Source: Celeribacter marinus
GTDB lineage: Bacteria > Pseudomonadota > Alphaproteobacteria > Rhodobacterales > Rhodobacteraceae
Direction: 5' to 3'
NCBI RefSeq assembly: GCF_001308265.1
Contig: NZ_CP012023.1
Location: 124,001-188,000 of the forward strand
Length of the DNA stretch: 64,000 bases
Shown: positions 17,619-24,504 of the stretch, in pieces
Layout: the number at the start of each line of letters is the position of its first letter
Numbering within the stretch: position 1 is the stretch's first letter
Made by a program: the position numbers and the translations under genes
Notes under the pieces: model-generated
Databases searched by the model: none
Seen by the model: the letters and a program-made list of their open reading frames with translations, nothing else
Told to the model about the DNA's origin: nothing

Positions 17619-18503
17619 TCATGCCGCTTTTCGTGTTTCACTTTTTTCGAAGTATGCCGCGTCTGGCGTGCGCTTGTCGAGGTCGGTGTGAGGCCGCTCT
17701 GCGTTGTAAAAGCCGATCTAGTCGTCGATAATCTTTTTGGCTTGAAAGCCGTTGTTGATCTCGTGCAGATACACTGCCTCCTGCTTCAGGGATCGCCAGA
17801 GCCGCTCGATGAAGGTGTTGTCCAGATAGCGGCCCCGCCCATACATAGAGATTTTGATATCGGCCTTCGTCAGCGTTTTGATCGAATCCGCGCCCGTGTA
17901 TTGGCTACCCTGGACGCCCTCCTAAGTGTCAAGCCGCGATTTGAGCCTGAGTGATCTGTTTGTGCCGTTGCGCGATGATGTTGAAGACTTCACGCGCGAT
18001 GTATCTTTTTAGGCATCCAACGTATTTGACAGCCGCCAGGACAGCACTTTGCGTGTTGCCCAATCCATGATTGTCACCAGATACAAGAAGCCGTTCTTCA
18101 CTGGAATGTAGGTAATGTCGCTGCACCAAACATGGTTGGGCCGCGTAATCGACAGCTTTCTCAATAAGTATGGCCAGATCTTATGCTGCGGGTGCTTCTT
18201 GCTGGTGTTAGGCCCTTTGTAGATGGCCTGCAGTCCCATGATGCTCATCAGGCGACGCACGCGATGCCGTCCTGCCGAGAACCTTGATTGGGGCAGATAC
18301 GCCGCGATCTGGAGGCTGCCAAAGAACGGATACTTCGTAAATATTCGGTCAATCTCATGCATCAGATCAATCGTTGCCTGATCAAAGCCAACAGGCGTGT
18401 AATAGATTGAGGACCGGCTGATTTTGAGCAGCTTACACTGGCGCGTCAGGCTAAGGTCGGTGTTGTCCTTGCGGGTCATCTGGCGGCGTTCAGACGGGCT
18501 CAT
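17619..18503 (-). pseudogene. Broken IS3-family transposase OrfB
   Basis: The N-terminal part (18503-18009) reads as OrfB up to the first half of the DDE domain: 'QIAAYLPQSRFSAGRHRVRR', 'PNHVWCSDITYIPVKNGFLY' and 'WATRKVLSWRLSNTLDA', then a stop. About 95 bases that should encode the stretch leading to the second catalytic aspartate are replaced by unrelated or scrambled sequence (about 17912-18008). The reading resumes as 'GSQYTGADSIKTLTKADI', 'GRYLDNTFIERLWRSLKQEA' (with the catalytic glutamate) and 'NAERPHTDLDKRTPDAAYF', with one more in-frame stop before 'IGFYNAERP'. The enzyme cannot be functional. Confidence 0.85.
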
Positions 18504-18509
18504 CCCCTC

Positions 18510-18827
18510 TCACGCATTAAACATGCGTTGCCGGGCAACGGCATTCAGCCCTCGTGACAAAAAATCATTTTCCACCGCCAGCTGACCAATCTTGGCATGA
18601 AGCTCTTTGATCTCGCCGTCTTTGTTCTCAGCCTTTTTGACCTTATCCGAGAAAACGTTGGCCTTGCCTTCAATTGCCTGCCGTTTCCACGTGCTCACCT
18701 GCGTAGGGTGAAGCTGGCGCTTCGATGCAATCTCCTGCACCGTCTTGTCACCGCGCAATGCTTCAAGCGCCACAGTAGCTTTGAACTTGTCTGAAAAATT
18801 CCGTCGCTTTGTCATTCTTGTATCCAT
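18510..18827 (-). CDS. IS3-family transposase OrfA
   Basis: A 105-residue helix-turn-helix protein that in IS3 elements binds the terminal repeats. 'MTKRRNFSDKFKATVALEAL' and 'TVQEIASKRQLHPTQVSTWK' are the typical N-terminal HTH region; a leucine-zipper-like stretch follows ('EIKELHAKIGQLAVENDF'). It ends 6 bases before the OrfB start, so there is no overlap for the usual frameshift fusion. It looks intact, although the element has no working OrfB. Confidence 0.85.
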   Translation of the reverse strand: MDTRMTKRRNFSDKFKATVALEALRGDKTVQEIASKRQLHPTQVSTWKRQAIEGKANVFSDKVKKAENKDGEIKELHAKIGQLAVENDFLSRGLNAVARQRMFNA

Positions 18828-18878
18828 TTAATCGGGTTGGATACATCTTAGCACGCTGTCCGAATTTGCCGGACCACT

Positions 18879-19139
18879 TCAGGCGTTCATTGGTTCTATT
18901 TTGTAAGCAGTATATTCGCAGCCGTTGGCTGTATCCCATGCTATCTGATCTTCGTTCATCATGGGTTCATTAAGCGCTGCGAAATCGGTAATGTTAGCTA
19001 GAAAAATGAGTGAATGATCGTTCTCTTTTGCGACTGCCCAACTCGTGTGAGATGTACTGTTAGTAGACATGTTGTGCGCAAGCCTAGCAATCATCTCATC
19101 CCAAGTGCATTTGAATGTAATTCGCATACAAACATTCAT
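18879..19139 (-). CDS. Small hypothetical protein, 3' end cut by the IS3 element
   Basis: An 86-residue protein starting at ATG 19139, which has GGAG 8 bases upstream; reading further upstream adds cysteine-rich sequence without coding character. It contains 'MRITFKCTWDEMIARLA', 'WAVAKENDHSLIFLANITDF' and 'CEYTAYKIEPMNA'. The pattern resembles small one-domain alpha/beta stress or monooxygenase-like proteins, but I cannot name a family. Its stop codon (18879-18881) lies inside the terminal repeat of the IS3 element, so the original C terminus has probably been lost. Confidence 0.5.
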   Translation of the reverse strand: MNVCMRITFKCTWDEMIARLAHNMSTNSTSHTSWAVAKENDHSLIFLANITDFAALNEPMMNEDQIAWDTANGCEYTAYKIEPMNA

Positions 19140-19528
19140 GATTTTTACTCCAATTAATTTATAAAAAAGCTTACGCAGACTAACCGAGATTACAAGGTTG
19201 TTTACATAATTTGTAAAGTGGTAATGCTTTTTAGGACAGCATTCATAAAATTCTTCCGACATAATAATCAATATTGAGCACTTAGCTTCAACGAACAGTG
19301 TACTTATAGTGGTGTGTCTATTTTCAGGAGGGGTAAGGCCATCCATGGGAGAGGTTTGGATGCCTGAAACGCTTGATCCGCCATTATACTCCATGCGAAA
19401 TTTTTTATTTTCCATTAAAATCAACACTTTGGCGGCGAACTTACTCCGAGCGGCGATGCGGCTATCTTGATTTGCTACTCGTTTTGCACCACATTTTGCA
19501 TTACAAAGCGAATGTTGGGGTCGTCAGC

Positions 19529-20866
19529 ATGTCAAAGCCTGTGTTACGCGGAACGACTTGGTATCTAAAGCGGCGGGTCCCTAAACGGTATGCGTCTGTT
19601 GAGCCGAGGTCCGTTATTTGGGATAGCCTTAAAACCGATTCCTATAGTGTTGCCGTGCAGAAATCTGCTGGGGTCTGGCTGTCGTATATCGAAGGCTGGG
19701 AAGCGCGTCTTGCTGGGCGGGATGGCGATGCGGCAGAAAAATTTCGCGCTGCACAACAGTTGGCAGCCCTGCGTGGGTTTCAATTTCTTTCGATCGATAA
19801 GATCTCACAGGCACCGTTGGATGAAGTTTTGCAGCGTGTGGAAGCAACAACACAGACTGGCGATGGCGGGCCTGACGAGGTGGTCGCATCGGCTCTTTTA
19901 GGGGTGGCTGAAGCTCCGCAACTTCGACTGTCTGGCCTTGTTGAACATGTCGAAACGCTTGCGGCACATGACAACCGCTTCAAAAATAGCGAACAAATGC
20001 GTTTGTGGCGCTCGCCGCGACTGCGGGCGGTCAACAATTTGATAAAGGCGCTTGGAGAAGACCTAAGTGTTGCCAGCGTTGGCACTGCACAAGCACGCAA
20101 ACATAAGAAATGGTGGCAGGCGCGCATCGCCAGAGAGGGCCAGTCGGCTACGACGGCCAACAAAGATTTTAACTATATATCTGGCATGCTGACGCGCTTT
20201 TATGAAGACCTTGAACATGACGATCCTCCGCGCCCCTATGCGGGCGTCGCGATCCAAGACCGCCACGCGAAACCGTCGCAGAAACGAGAAGTGCCTGTGG
20301 ATTGGATTGTCGATAAATGGTTCGCGCCAGATGCGTTGAGTGGCCTGAACGATGAGGCGCGTGATATCTTGTTGATATCGATCGAAACAGGATGCCGTCA
20401 AAACGAGATTTATAATCTGCCAGCATCAGCGCTGCGGCTGGCAGACCCTATTCCTCATTTGCGTATTGCGCATGAACTTTCGGACGATCCAGCGGAGCGC
20501 CGTGAGGTTAAAAATCTACCGTCACAGCGGGAAATCCCACTTGTTGGCGTGGCTTTGGCTGCGGCCAAAAGGCATCCGGCGGGCTTTGAGAAATACCGCA
20601 ACAAAAGCAATTATAGTGCTGCGGTAAACAAGTATCTACGCAGCAATGGTTTGTTGCCCGACGGCGTCACAATAGGCGGCACACGGCACAGTTGGGAAGG
20701 CCGCATGAAATGTGCAGGTTACGAAATGGATGACCGTGGCGAGCTGATGGGGCACTCACTCAAAGCGCGTCGTGGCCGCGAAGTTTATGGGGATGAGATG
20801 GGATTGTCTGAGCGGCTTCTTATCGCACAAGACGTCATGCTGCCGGTCCCTGCACACCTCGCTTAA
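19529..20866 (+). CDS. Tyrosine-type site-specific recombinase (phage-like integrase)
   Basis: A 445-residue integrase. The start at 19529 is chosen because the family begins at 'LRGTTWYLKRRVPKRYA', an N-terminal domain common in proteobacterial prophage and island integrases. A SAM-like core-binding region spans about 150-250 ('KWWQARIAREGQSATTANKD'). The catalytic domain shows the first arginine in 'SIETGCRQNEIYNL', the box II R-H in 'GTRHSWEGRM', a late histidine in 'ELMGHSLKAR' and the nucleophile tyrosine in 'GREVYGDE'. No tRNA or att repeat is visible nearby, so the island it once moved cannot be bounded. It seems intact. Confidence 0.85.
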   Translation: MSKPVLRGTTWYLKRRVPKRYASVEPRSVIWDSLKTDSYSVAVQKSAGVWLSYIEGWEARLAGRDGDAAEKFRAAQQLAALRGFQFLSIDKISQAPLDEVLQRVEATTQTGDGGPDEVVASALLGVAEAPQLRLSGLVEHVETLAAHDNRFKNSEQMRLWRSPRLRAVNNLIKALGEDLSVASVGTAQARKHKKWWQARIAREGQSATTANKDFNYISGMLTRFYEDLEHDDPPRPYAGVAIQDRHAKPSQKREVPVDWIVDKWFAPDALSGLNDEARDILLISIETGCRQNEIYNLPASALRLADPIPHLRIAHELSDDPAERREVKNLPSQREIPLVGVALAAAKRHPAGFEKYRNKSNYSAAVNKYLRSNGLLPDGVTIGGTRHSWEGRMKCAGYEMDDRGELMGHSLKARRGREVYGDEMGLSERLLIAQDVMLPVPAHLA

Positions 20867-20903
20867 GGCCTTAAATTAGCCAGTTTAAAGGCTGTCTGTG
20901 GTG

Positions 20904-21179
20904 CTAATGCGGCTGGCGTGGAAGATATCGACGTGCGCGCTCAATCGTGTCGCGCTTAGCTTGCTCGATCTCGAGTTCTTTTTCCAGCCGAAGAAAAATA
21001 GGTAGATAGGCATCGTTTTTCTCAAGAAGGATGGCGATGGCTTGCAGACACGACATGATGCGCAGGTGTTGCGAAAGCGATTGATCGACTTTGCAAGGTG
21101 AGGCCCCAAAAGACACAGCACCAGGCGGCACCACTGGCACCTCCTTGTCGCTTGCATGTGTCTTTTGGTCCCGTGCCAT
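20904..21179 (-). CDS. Small hypothetical protein beside the integrase
   Basis: A 91-residue protein with no recognised domain. The N terminus is polar ('MARDQKTHASDKEVPVVPPG'), and the C-terminal half is helical and charged ('LPIFLRLEKELEIEQAKRDT' and 'IERARRYL'). It reads on the strand opposite the integrase and ends 38 bases from it. A further short reading of similar style lies just upstream on the same strand, suggesting a small mobile-island gene pair. Coding status is moderately supported. Confidence 0.45.
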   Translation of the reverse strand: MARDQKTHASDKEVPVVPPGAVSFGASPCKVDQSLSQHLRIMSCLQAIAILLEKNDAYLPIFLRLEKELEIEQAKRDTIERARRYLPRQPH

Positions 21180-21221
21180 TGGCCGAGGTCTCCCGTCCGC
21201 TCCGGCGCAGCGCCGTACGGT

Positions 21222-21346
21222 TTAAAGTGATGTGTTTGAAGCCGAAGATTTGTCCGGCGGTGTGGCATGCGCCGTGCTGGTAAAGGCCTCCTGCGCTGCT
21301 TGCCGAGCGAGAATACGCGCGAGTTCAATGAGGCGCGGATTGCTCT
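21222..21346 (-). pseudogene. Truncated small gene fragment abutting an IS3 element
   Basis: The minus strand reads 'NPRLIELARILARQAAQEAF' and then 'TSTAHATPPDKSSASNTSL' before a stop at 21222. Its 5' part is cut off exactly at the left end of the IS3 element at 21346, so no start codon survives. It lies directly upstream of the 20904-21179 gene in the same direction. The helical 'LARILARQAAQEAF' is typical of short proteins beside recombinases, but no function can be given. Confidence 0.45.
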
Positions 21347-21422
21347 GCCCCCTAAAAACTGGACCATTTTGAATTAGAGTTTCCGACTGCTACTTTCCTG
21401 GCTGGAAGAAGGAGTGGAAGCG

Positions 21423-21689
21423 ATGAAAGCATCCAAATTTACGGACGCGCAGAAGGCGTTTATTGTTAAGCAAGGTAATGAAGGGACTACGGTTGCGGAG
21501 ATTTGCCGAAAGTCGGGAATTAGCCCTGCGACATATTTCAACTGGAAGAAGAAGTATGAGGGGCTGATGCCTTCAGAGATGCGCCGTTTGCGCGACTTGG
21601 AAGACGAGAACAATCGATTGAAACGGATTGTTGCTGATCTAACCTTGGATCGTGAGATGTTACAGGACGTTATCAAACGAAAGCTCTGA
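21423..21689 (+). CDS. IS3-family transposase OrfA
   Basis: An 88-residue helix-turn-helix protein starting at ATG 21423 after a GGAG site. 'MKASKFTDAQKAFIVKQGNE' and 'VAEICRKSGISPATYFNWKK' are the characteristic HTH sequences of this IS3 subgroup, followed by a zipper region ('RRLRDLEDENNRLKRIVADL'). It is the N-terminal half of the element's transposase system and is probably still translated, but has no functional OrfB partner. Confidence 0.85.
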   Translation: MKASKFTDAQKAFIVKQGNEGTTVAEICRKSGISPATYFNWKKKYEGLMPSEMRRLRDLEDENNRLKRIVADLTLDREMLQDVIKRKL

Positions 21690-21696
21690 GGCCCGC

Positions 21697-21736
21697 TGCC
21701 CGACAGGGTATTGCGCAGCAATGTCCCGAGAGGGGG
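21697..21736 (+). repeat. REP-like 40-bp palindromic repeat, copy 1
   Basis: Begins CTGCCCGACAGGGTATTGCG and ends CAGCAATGTCCCGAGAGGGG. The element is itself an imperfect hairpin (stem near ATTGC/GCAAT and CGGGACATT). It matches the reverse complement of the repeat at 22430-22469 at 35 of 40 positions. It lies at the orfA-orfB junction of the IS3 element. Confidence 0.75.
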
Positions 21737-22429
21737 ATCGAAAGCGCGAGCTTGTCGAAGGGATGTGTGTCGATTGGCGTGTATCGATCCGTAAAGCGTG
21801 TGGCGCTTTGCGGTTTGATTGCTCGACCTACCATTACAAATCCCGTCGTACCGATCCCACTCTCATTGCTGCATGCAGCAACTGCCGTGCCATGGGCCGC
21901 GTCGAAAAAGCGCATTAAGGAGATTTGCGAAACACGTGTGCGATATGGATATCGGCGCGTTCATTTTGTGCTTCAACGAGAGGGATGGCGTGTGAAAGCC
22001 AAGCTGCGCGATGACAGGCAAGACGCTGTTCAAACCAATGATGTTTGGGCGATGGATTTTGTGCATGACCAATTGGCAACGGGTCGCAAATTACGCATTC
22101 TGACAGTTATCGATACGTTCTCGCGTTTTGTTCCTGTTCTCGATGTAAAGTTCAGTTATCGCGGCGAAGATGTGGTGAATTCCCTTGAAAGGGTCTGCGG
22201 CGACATTGGTTACCCCAAGACCATTCGAGTCGATAATGGGCCAGAGTTTATCTCACGCGACTTGGATCTGTGGGCTTATCATAAGGGCGTGGTTTTGGAT
22301 TTTAGCAGGCCCGGAAAACCGACCGACAACGCCTTCATCGAAGCCTTCAACGGCAAGTTCAGGCAGGAGTGTTTGAACGCTCATTGGTTCTTGAGCCTTG
22401 CAGATGCCACAGAAAAGTTGAACACTTGG

Positions 22430-22469
22430 CCCCTCTCGGGACATTGCGGAGCAATGCCCCGCCGGGCAG
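22430..22469 (-). repeat. REP-like 40-bp palindromic repeat, copy 2 (inverted)
   Basis: Reads CCCCTCTCGGGACATTGCGG then AGCAATGCCCCGCCGGGCAG on the plus strand; inverted relative to copy 1 with 35/40 identity. It interrupts the orfB coding sequence between the Trp and Arg codons of a region that is continuous in related transposases, so it looks inserted. A 10-base match, GGGGCATTGC, also occurs at 27846-27855 and may be chance. Confidence 0.75.
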
Positions 22470-22818
22470 TAGTAGAGACTACAACCAGGAACTGCGCCAC
22501 AGCGCGATCGGAAACAAGTCACCGATCATGCTCATAAAATCAGAAGGTGAAACCAGCCCACCGACCTGATGAAAGCCGGAAATCTCTAGACCCAGCTGGT
22601 CCAAGGTTGGGGGCAAGTGCACCGCCCTAGAAGACTCTGCGGAATTTTGTGGCCGTTGTTGGCGACAGACCAAGACCTAAAGCAACAATCGGCGCTTCTG
22701 AGTTCGATCTCTGGATCGGGGCCTTTTTTGCTCTGTGATTGACAGCTCATTTGTCGACATAGCTGTCAGGCGGTGCGATAGATAGGGTTTGGAAACACCC
22801 GCCCTCCAGGAACATGCC

Positions 22819-23601
22819 ATGCGTTTTTTGATCCGAGCTAATCTAAGATACGCGGCATCTCAGCCCTGTGACCTTTTGCTGCAAATCGAGGCACTGTCCG
22901 ACGGCGCTCAGCGCGTCCATACAGCTCAGATGACGCTTGATCGCCAATCCGTCCCGCACAGTCTTGTGGGCGAAGAAGGGTTGGGCACCCGCCAATGGAT
23001 AGAGGCCGGTTCTAATTTTGAATGTCGCTACGAGGCGCAGGTTGATGTGACCCGCACAGCAGCACTTCTGGATACACTGGCTCAAACACCGCGTGTGGAA
23101 ATACCCGCAGACGTGGTGAAATACTTAATGCCCTCTCGCTATTGCCACCCGGAATTATTTCTCGACTTTGTTTCGGCTCAATTCGGGGACCTTTGCGGCG
23201 GTGCGATGATCCGTGCGATGCGCGACTGGATTGCGTGCAATTTCACCTACGATAGTGACGCCAGTCCGATGGGTGCAACGGCGACCGACAGCTTTAAGGT
23301 GCTGTCAGGGGTTTGTCGGGACTACACCCATGTCCTTATCACTTTCGCGCGCGCCGCAGGCATACCGGCGCGGTTTGTCAGCGTCTATGCGCCTGATGTA
23401 AAGCCACAGGATTTTCACGCGGTTGCCGAGGTTTACCTCGGCGGATCATGGCACCTTGTCGATGCGACCGGTATGGCCAGGCCCGAAGATATCATACGTA
23501 TCTGTGTCGGGCGCGATGCCACAGACGCTTCGTTCGTGACGTCTTATGGTTGGCTTGAGTTGGTCGAGCAATCCGTACAAGTGACCCGTATCACCCTATA
23601 A
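22819..23601 (+). CDS. Transglutaminase-like protein of the Anbu cluster
   Basis: A 260-residue cytoplasmic protein of the transglutaminase/cysteine-protease-like fold. An N-terminal beta domain (about 1-100) precedes the core: catalytic Cys166 in 'GVCRDYTH', His200 in 'QDFHAVAEVYL' and Asp215 in 'HLVDATGM', all in family order. The start at 22819 is preferred since the family begins at 'MRFLIRANLRY'. It is 121 bases before Anbu on the same strand. Such proteins recur beside Anbu, ATP-grasp and alpha-E genes; the substrate is not known. Whether it cuts or cross-links peptides cannot be told from sequence. Confidence 0.83.
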   Translation: MRFLIRANLRYAASQPCDLLLQIEALSDGAQRVHTAQMTLDRQSVPHSLVGEEGLGTRQWIEAGSNFECRYEAQVDVTRTAALLDTLAQTPRVEIPADVVKYLMPSRYCHPELFLDFVSAQFGDLCGGAMIRAMRDWIACNFTYDSDASPMGATATDSFKVLSGVCRDYTHVLITFARAAGIPARFVSVYAPDVKPQDFHAVAEVYLGGSWHLVDATGMARPEDIIRICVGRDATDASFVTSYGWLELVEQSVQVTRITL

Positions 23602-23722
23602 CACGCGTTGCGCCACGTACATGCAGGCGCTCACACCTTAATGATATATTGAACAGGGCCGATTATGGCCTTAGACACCACAATCAACAAATACTTCTTT
23701 TTGCTATTCTGGATACTGAAAA

Positions 23723-24472
23723 ATGACCTATTGCGTTGGCCTCCGCCTAAATCGTGGCCTAGTTTTCATGTCCGACACAAGGACCAACGCCGGTGTCGAT
23801 AACTTTTCGACCACCAAAAAGATGTTCACATGGAACGTCGAGGGTGAGCGAACGATCACCATTATGACCGCAGGTAATCTGGCAACGACCCAAGCGTTGA
23901 TCAGTGTGCTCGAAGAGCGCTCCAAAACCGTGTCCGAGCGTAACCCGACTATTCTGGAGCAGCCGACTATGTTTCAGGTCGCACGACTTGTCGGCGCCAC
24001 CTTGCAAGAGGTGATCCGCGACAGTGCTATGGGTGGGCAAACAGGCACGTCCCGTTTTACCGCGTCACTCATTGTCGGAGGCCAGATAAAAGGTGGGGCG
24101 CCCACACTCTTCTTAATCTATCCAGAAGGTAACTTTATCGAAGTCACTGAAGACGCGCCTTTTTTCCAAATTGGCGAGGCGAAATACGGCAAGCCGATCC
24201 TTGTGCGCGCCTATCAGCCTGACATGAGTTTTGAGGATGCAATAAAGCTAATGCTGGTCTCTTTTGATTCAACAATCAAAGCGAACCTGTCGGTGGGCCT
24301 GCCTCTCGATTTGCAAGTCTATGCGCAAGATAGTTTTTCTATCGAAGAACAAACCCGCATTGAGGCGGACAATCCCTATTATCAGACGATCTCGGATGAT
24401 TGGGGCGATGCGTTGCGCACCGCCCTACAGCGGTTGCCAAGCTACCGCAAAAAAGAGACCAAAGCAGACTAG
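23723..24472 (+). CDS. Anbu, bacterial proteasome-like peptidase
   Basis: Ntn-hydrolase homologous to proteasome beta subunits and HslV, known as Anbu or BPH. After removal of Met1 the nucleophile would be the Thr in 'MTYCVGLRLNRGLVFMSD'; the Asp of 'SDTRTNAG' and a Lys of 'STTKKMFTWN' complete the expected Thr-Asp-Lys triad. Further beta-sandwich signatures are 'ITIMTAGNLATTQALISVLE' and 'DAPFFQIGEAKYGKPIL'. At 249 residues it is full length. Anbu forms open rings, and its cellular substrate is unknown; genome context ties it to transglutaminase, ATP-grasp and alpha-E proteins, all present here. Confidence 0.9.
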   Translation: MTYCVGLRLNRGLVFMSDTRTNAGVDNFSTTKKMFTWNVEGERTITIMTAGNLATTQALISVLEERSKTVSERNPTILEQPTMFQVARLVGATLQEVIRDSAMGGQTGTSRFTASLIVGGQIKGGAPTLFLIYPEGNFIEVTEDAPFFQIGEAKYGKPILVRAYQPDMSFEDAIKLMLVSFDSTIKANLSVGLPLDLQVYAQDSFSIEEQTRIEADNPYYQTISDDWGDALRTALQRLPSYRKKETKAD

Positions 24473-24504
24473 TCACGTGAGAAAGTGAACGCACATGCCG
24501 CGGG

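Larger units (their letters stand above)
17558..18881 (-). mobile_element. Degenerate IS3-family element, copy 1
   Basis: The ends are defined by the inverted repeat TGAAGTGGTC (17558-17567) and its complement GACCACTTCA (18872-18881), giving 1,324 bp, a usual IS3 size. It carries orfA and orfB on the minus strand. No target duplication is visible at the two flanks. orfB is broken, so the element is probably immobile by itself. A second, deleted copy of the same element lies in opposite orientation at 46506-47108. Confidence 0.85.
21690..22569 (+). pseudogene. IS3-family transposase OrfB broken by two palindromic repeats
   Basis: The parts appear in order: N-terminal 'ELVEGMCVDWRVSIRKACGA' and 'LRFDCSTYHYKSRRTDPTLI', then a frameshift to 'RIKEICETRVRYGYRRVHF', a jump from 'LQREGWRV' to 'KAKLRDDRQ' that omits about 25 residues usual in this family, the DDE core ('NDVWAMDFVHDQLATGRKLR', 'IRVDNGPEFISRDLD', 'PTDNAFIEAFNGKFRQECLN'), and the tail 'RDYNQELRHSAIGNKSPIML'. 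One 40-bp repeat (21697-21736) sits where OrfB should begin; the other (22430-22469) splits 'EKLNTW' from 'RDYN'. Confidence 0.85.
21346..22615 (+). mobile_element. Degenerate IS3-family element, second type
   Basis: Left end TGCCCCCTAAAAACTGGACC at 21346 and right end GGTCCAAGGTTGGGGGCA finishing at 22615 form inverted repeats sharing TGCCCCC and GGACC; length 1,270 bp. No target duplication is seen. orfA is intact. orfB has been opened by two copies of a 40-bp palindromic repeat, carries a frameshift and lacks an internal segment, so the element is dead. It is unrelated to the copy at 17558. Confidence 0.82.

Noticed and set aside
22640..22735. tRNA-like GTTCGATCTC and a possible terminator before a T-run
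   Set aside because: No acceptor or anticodon stems can be paired around it, and the hairpin CGATC/GATCG is too short to call a terminator with confidence.
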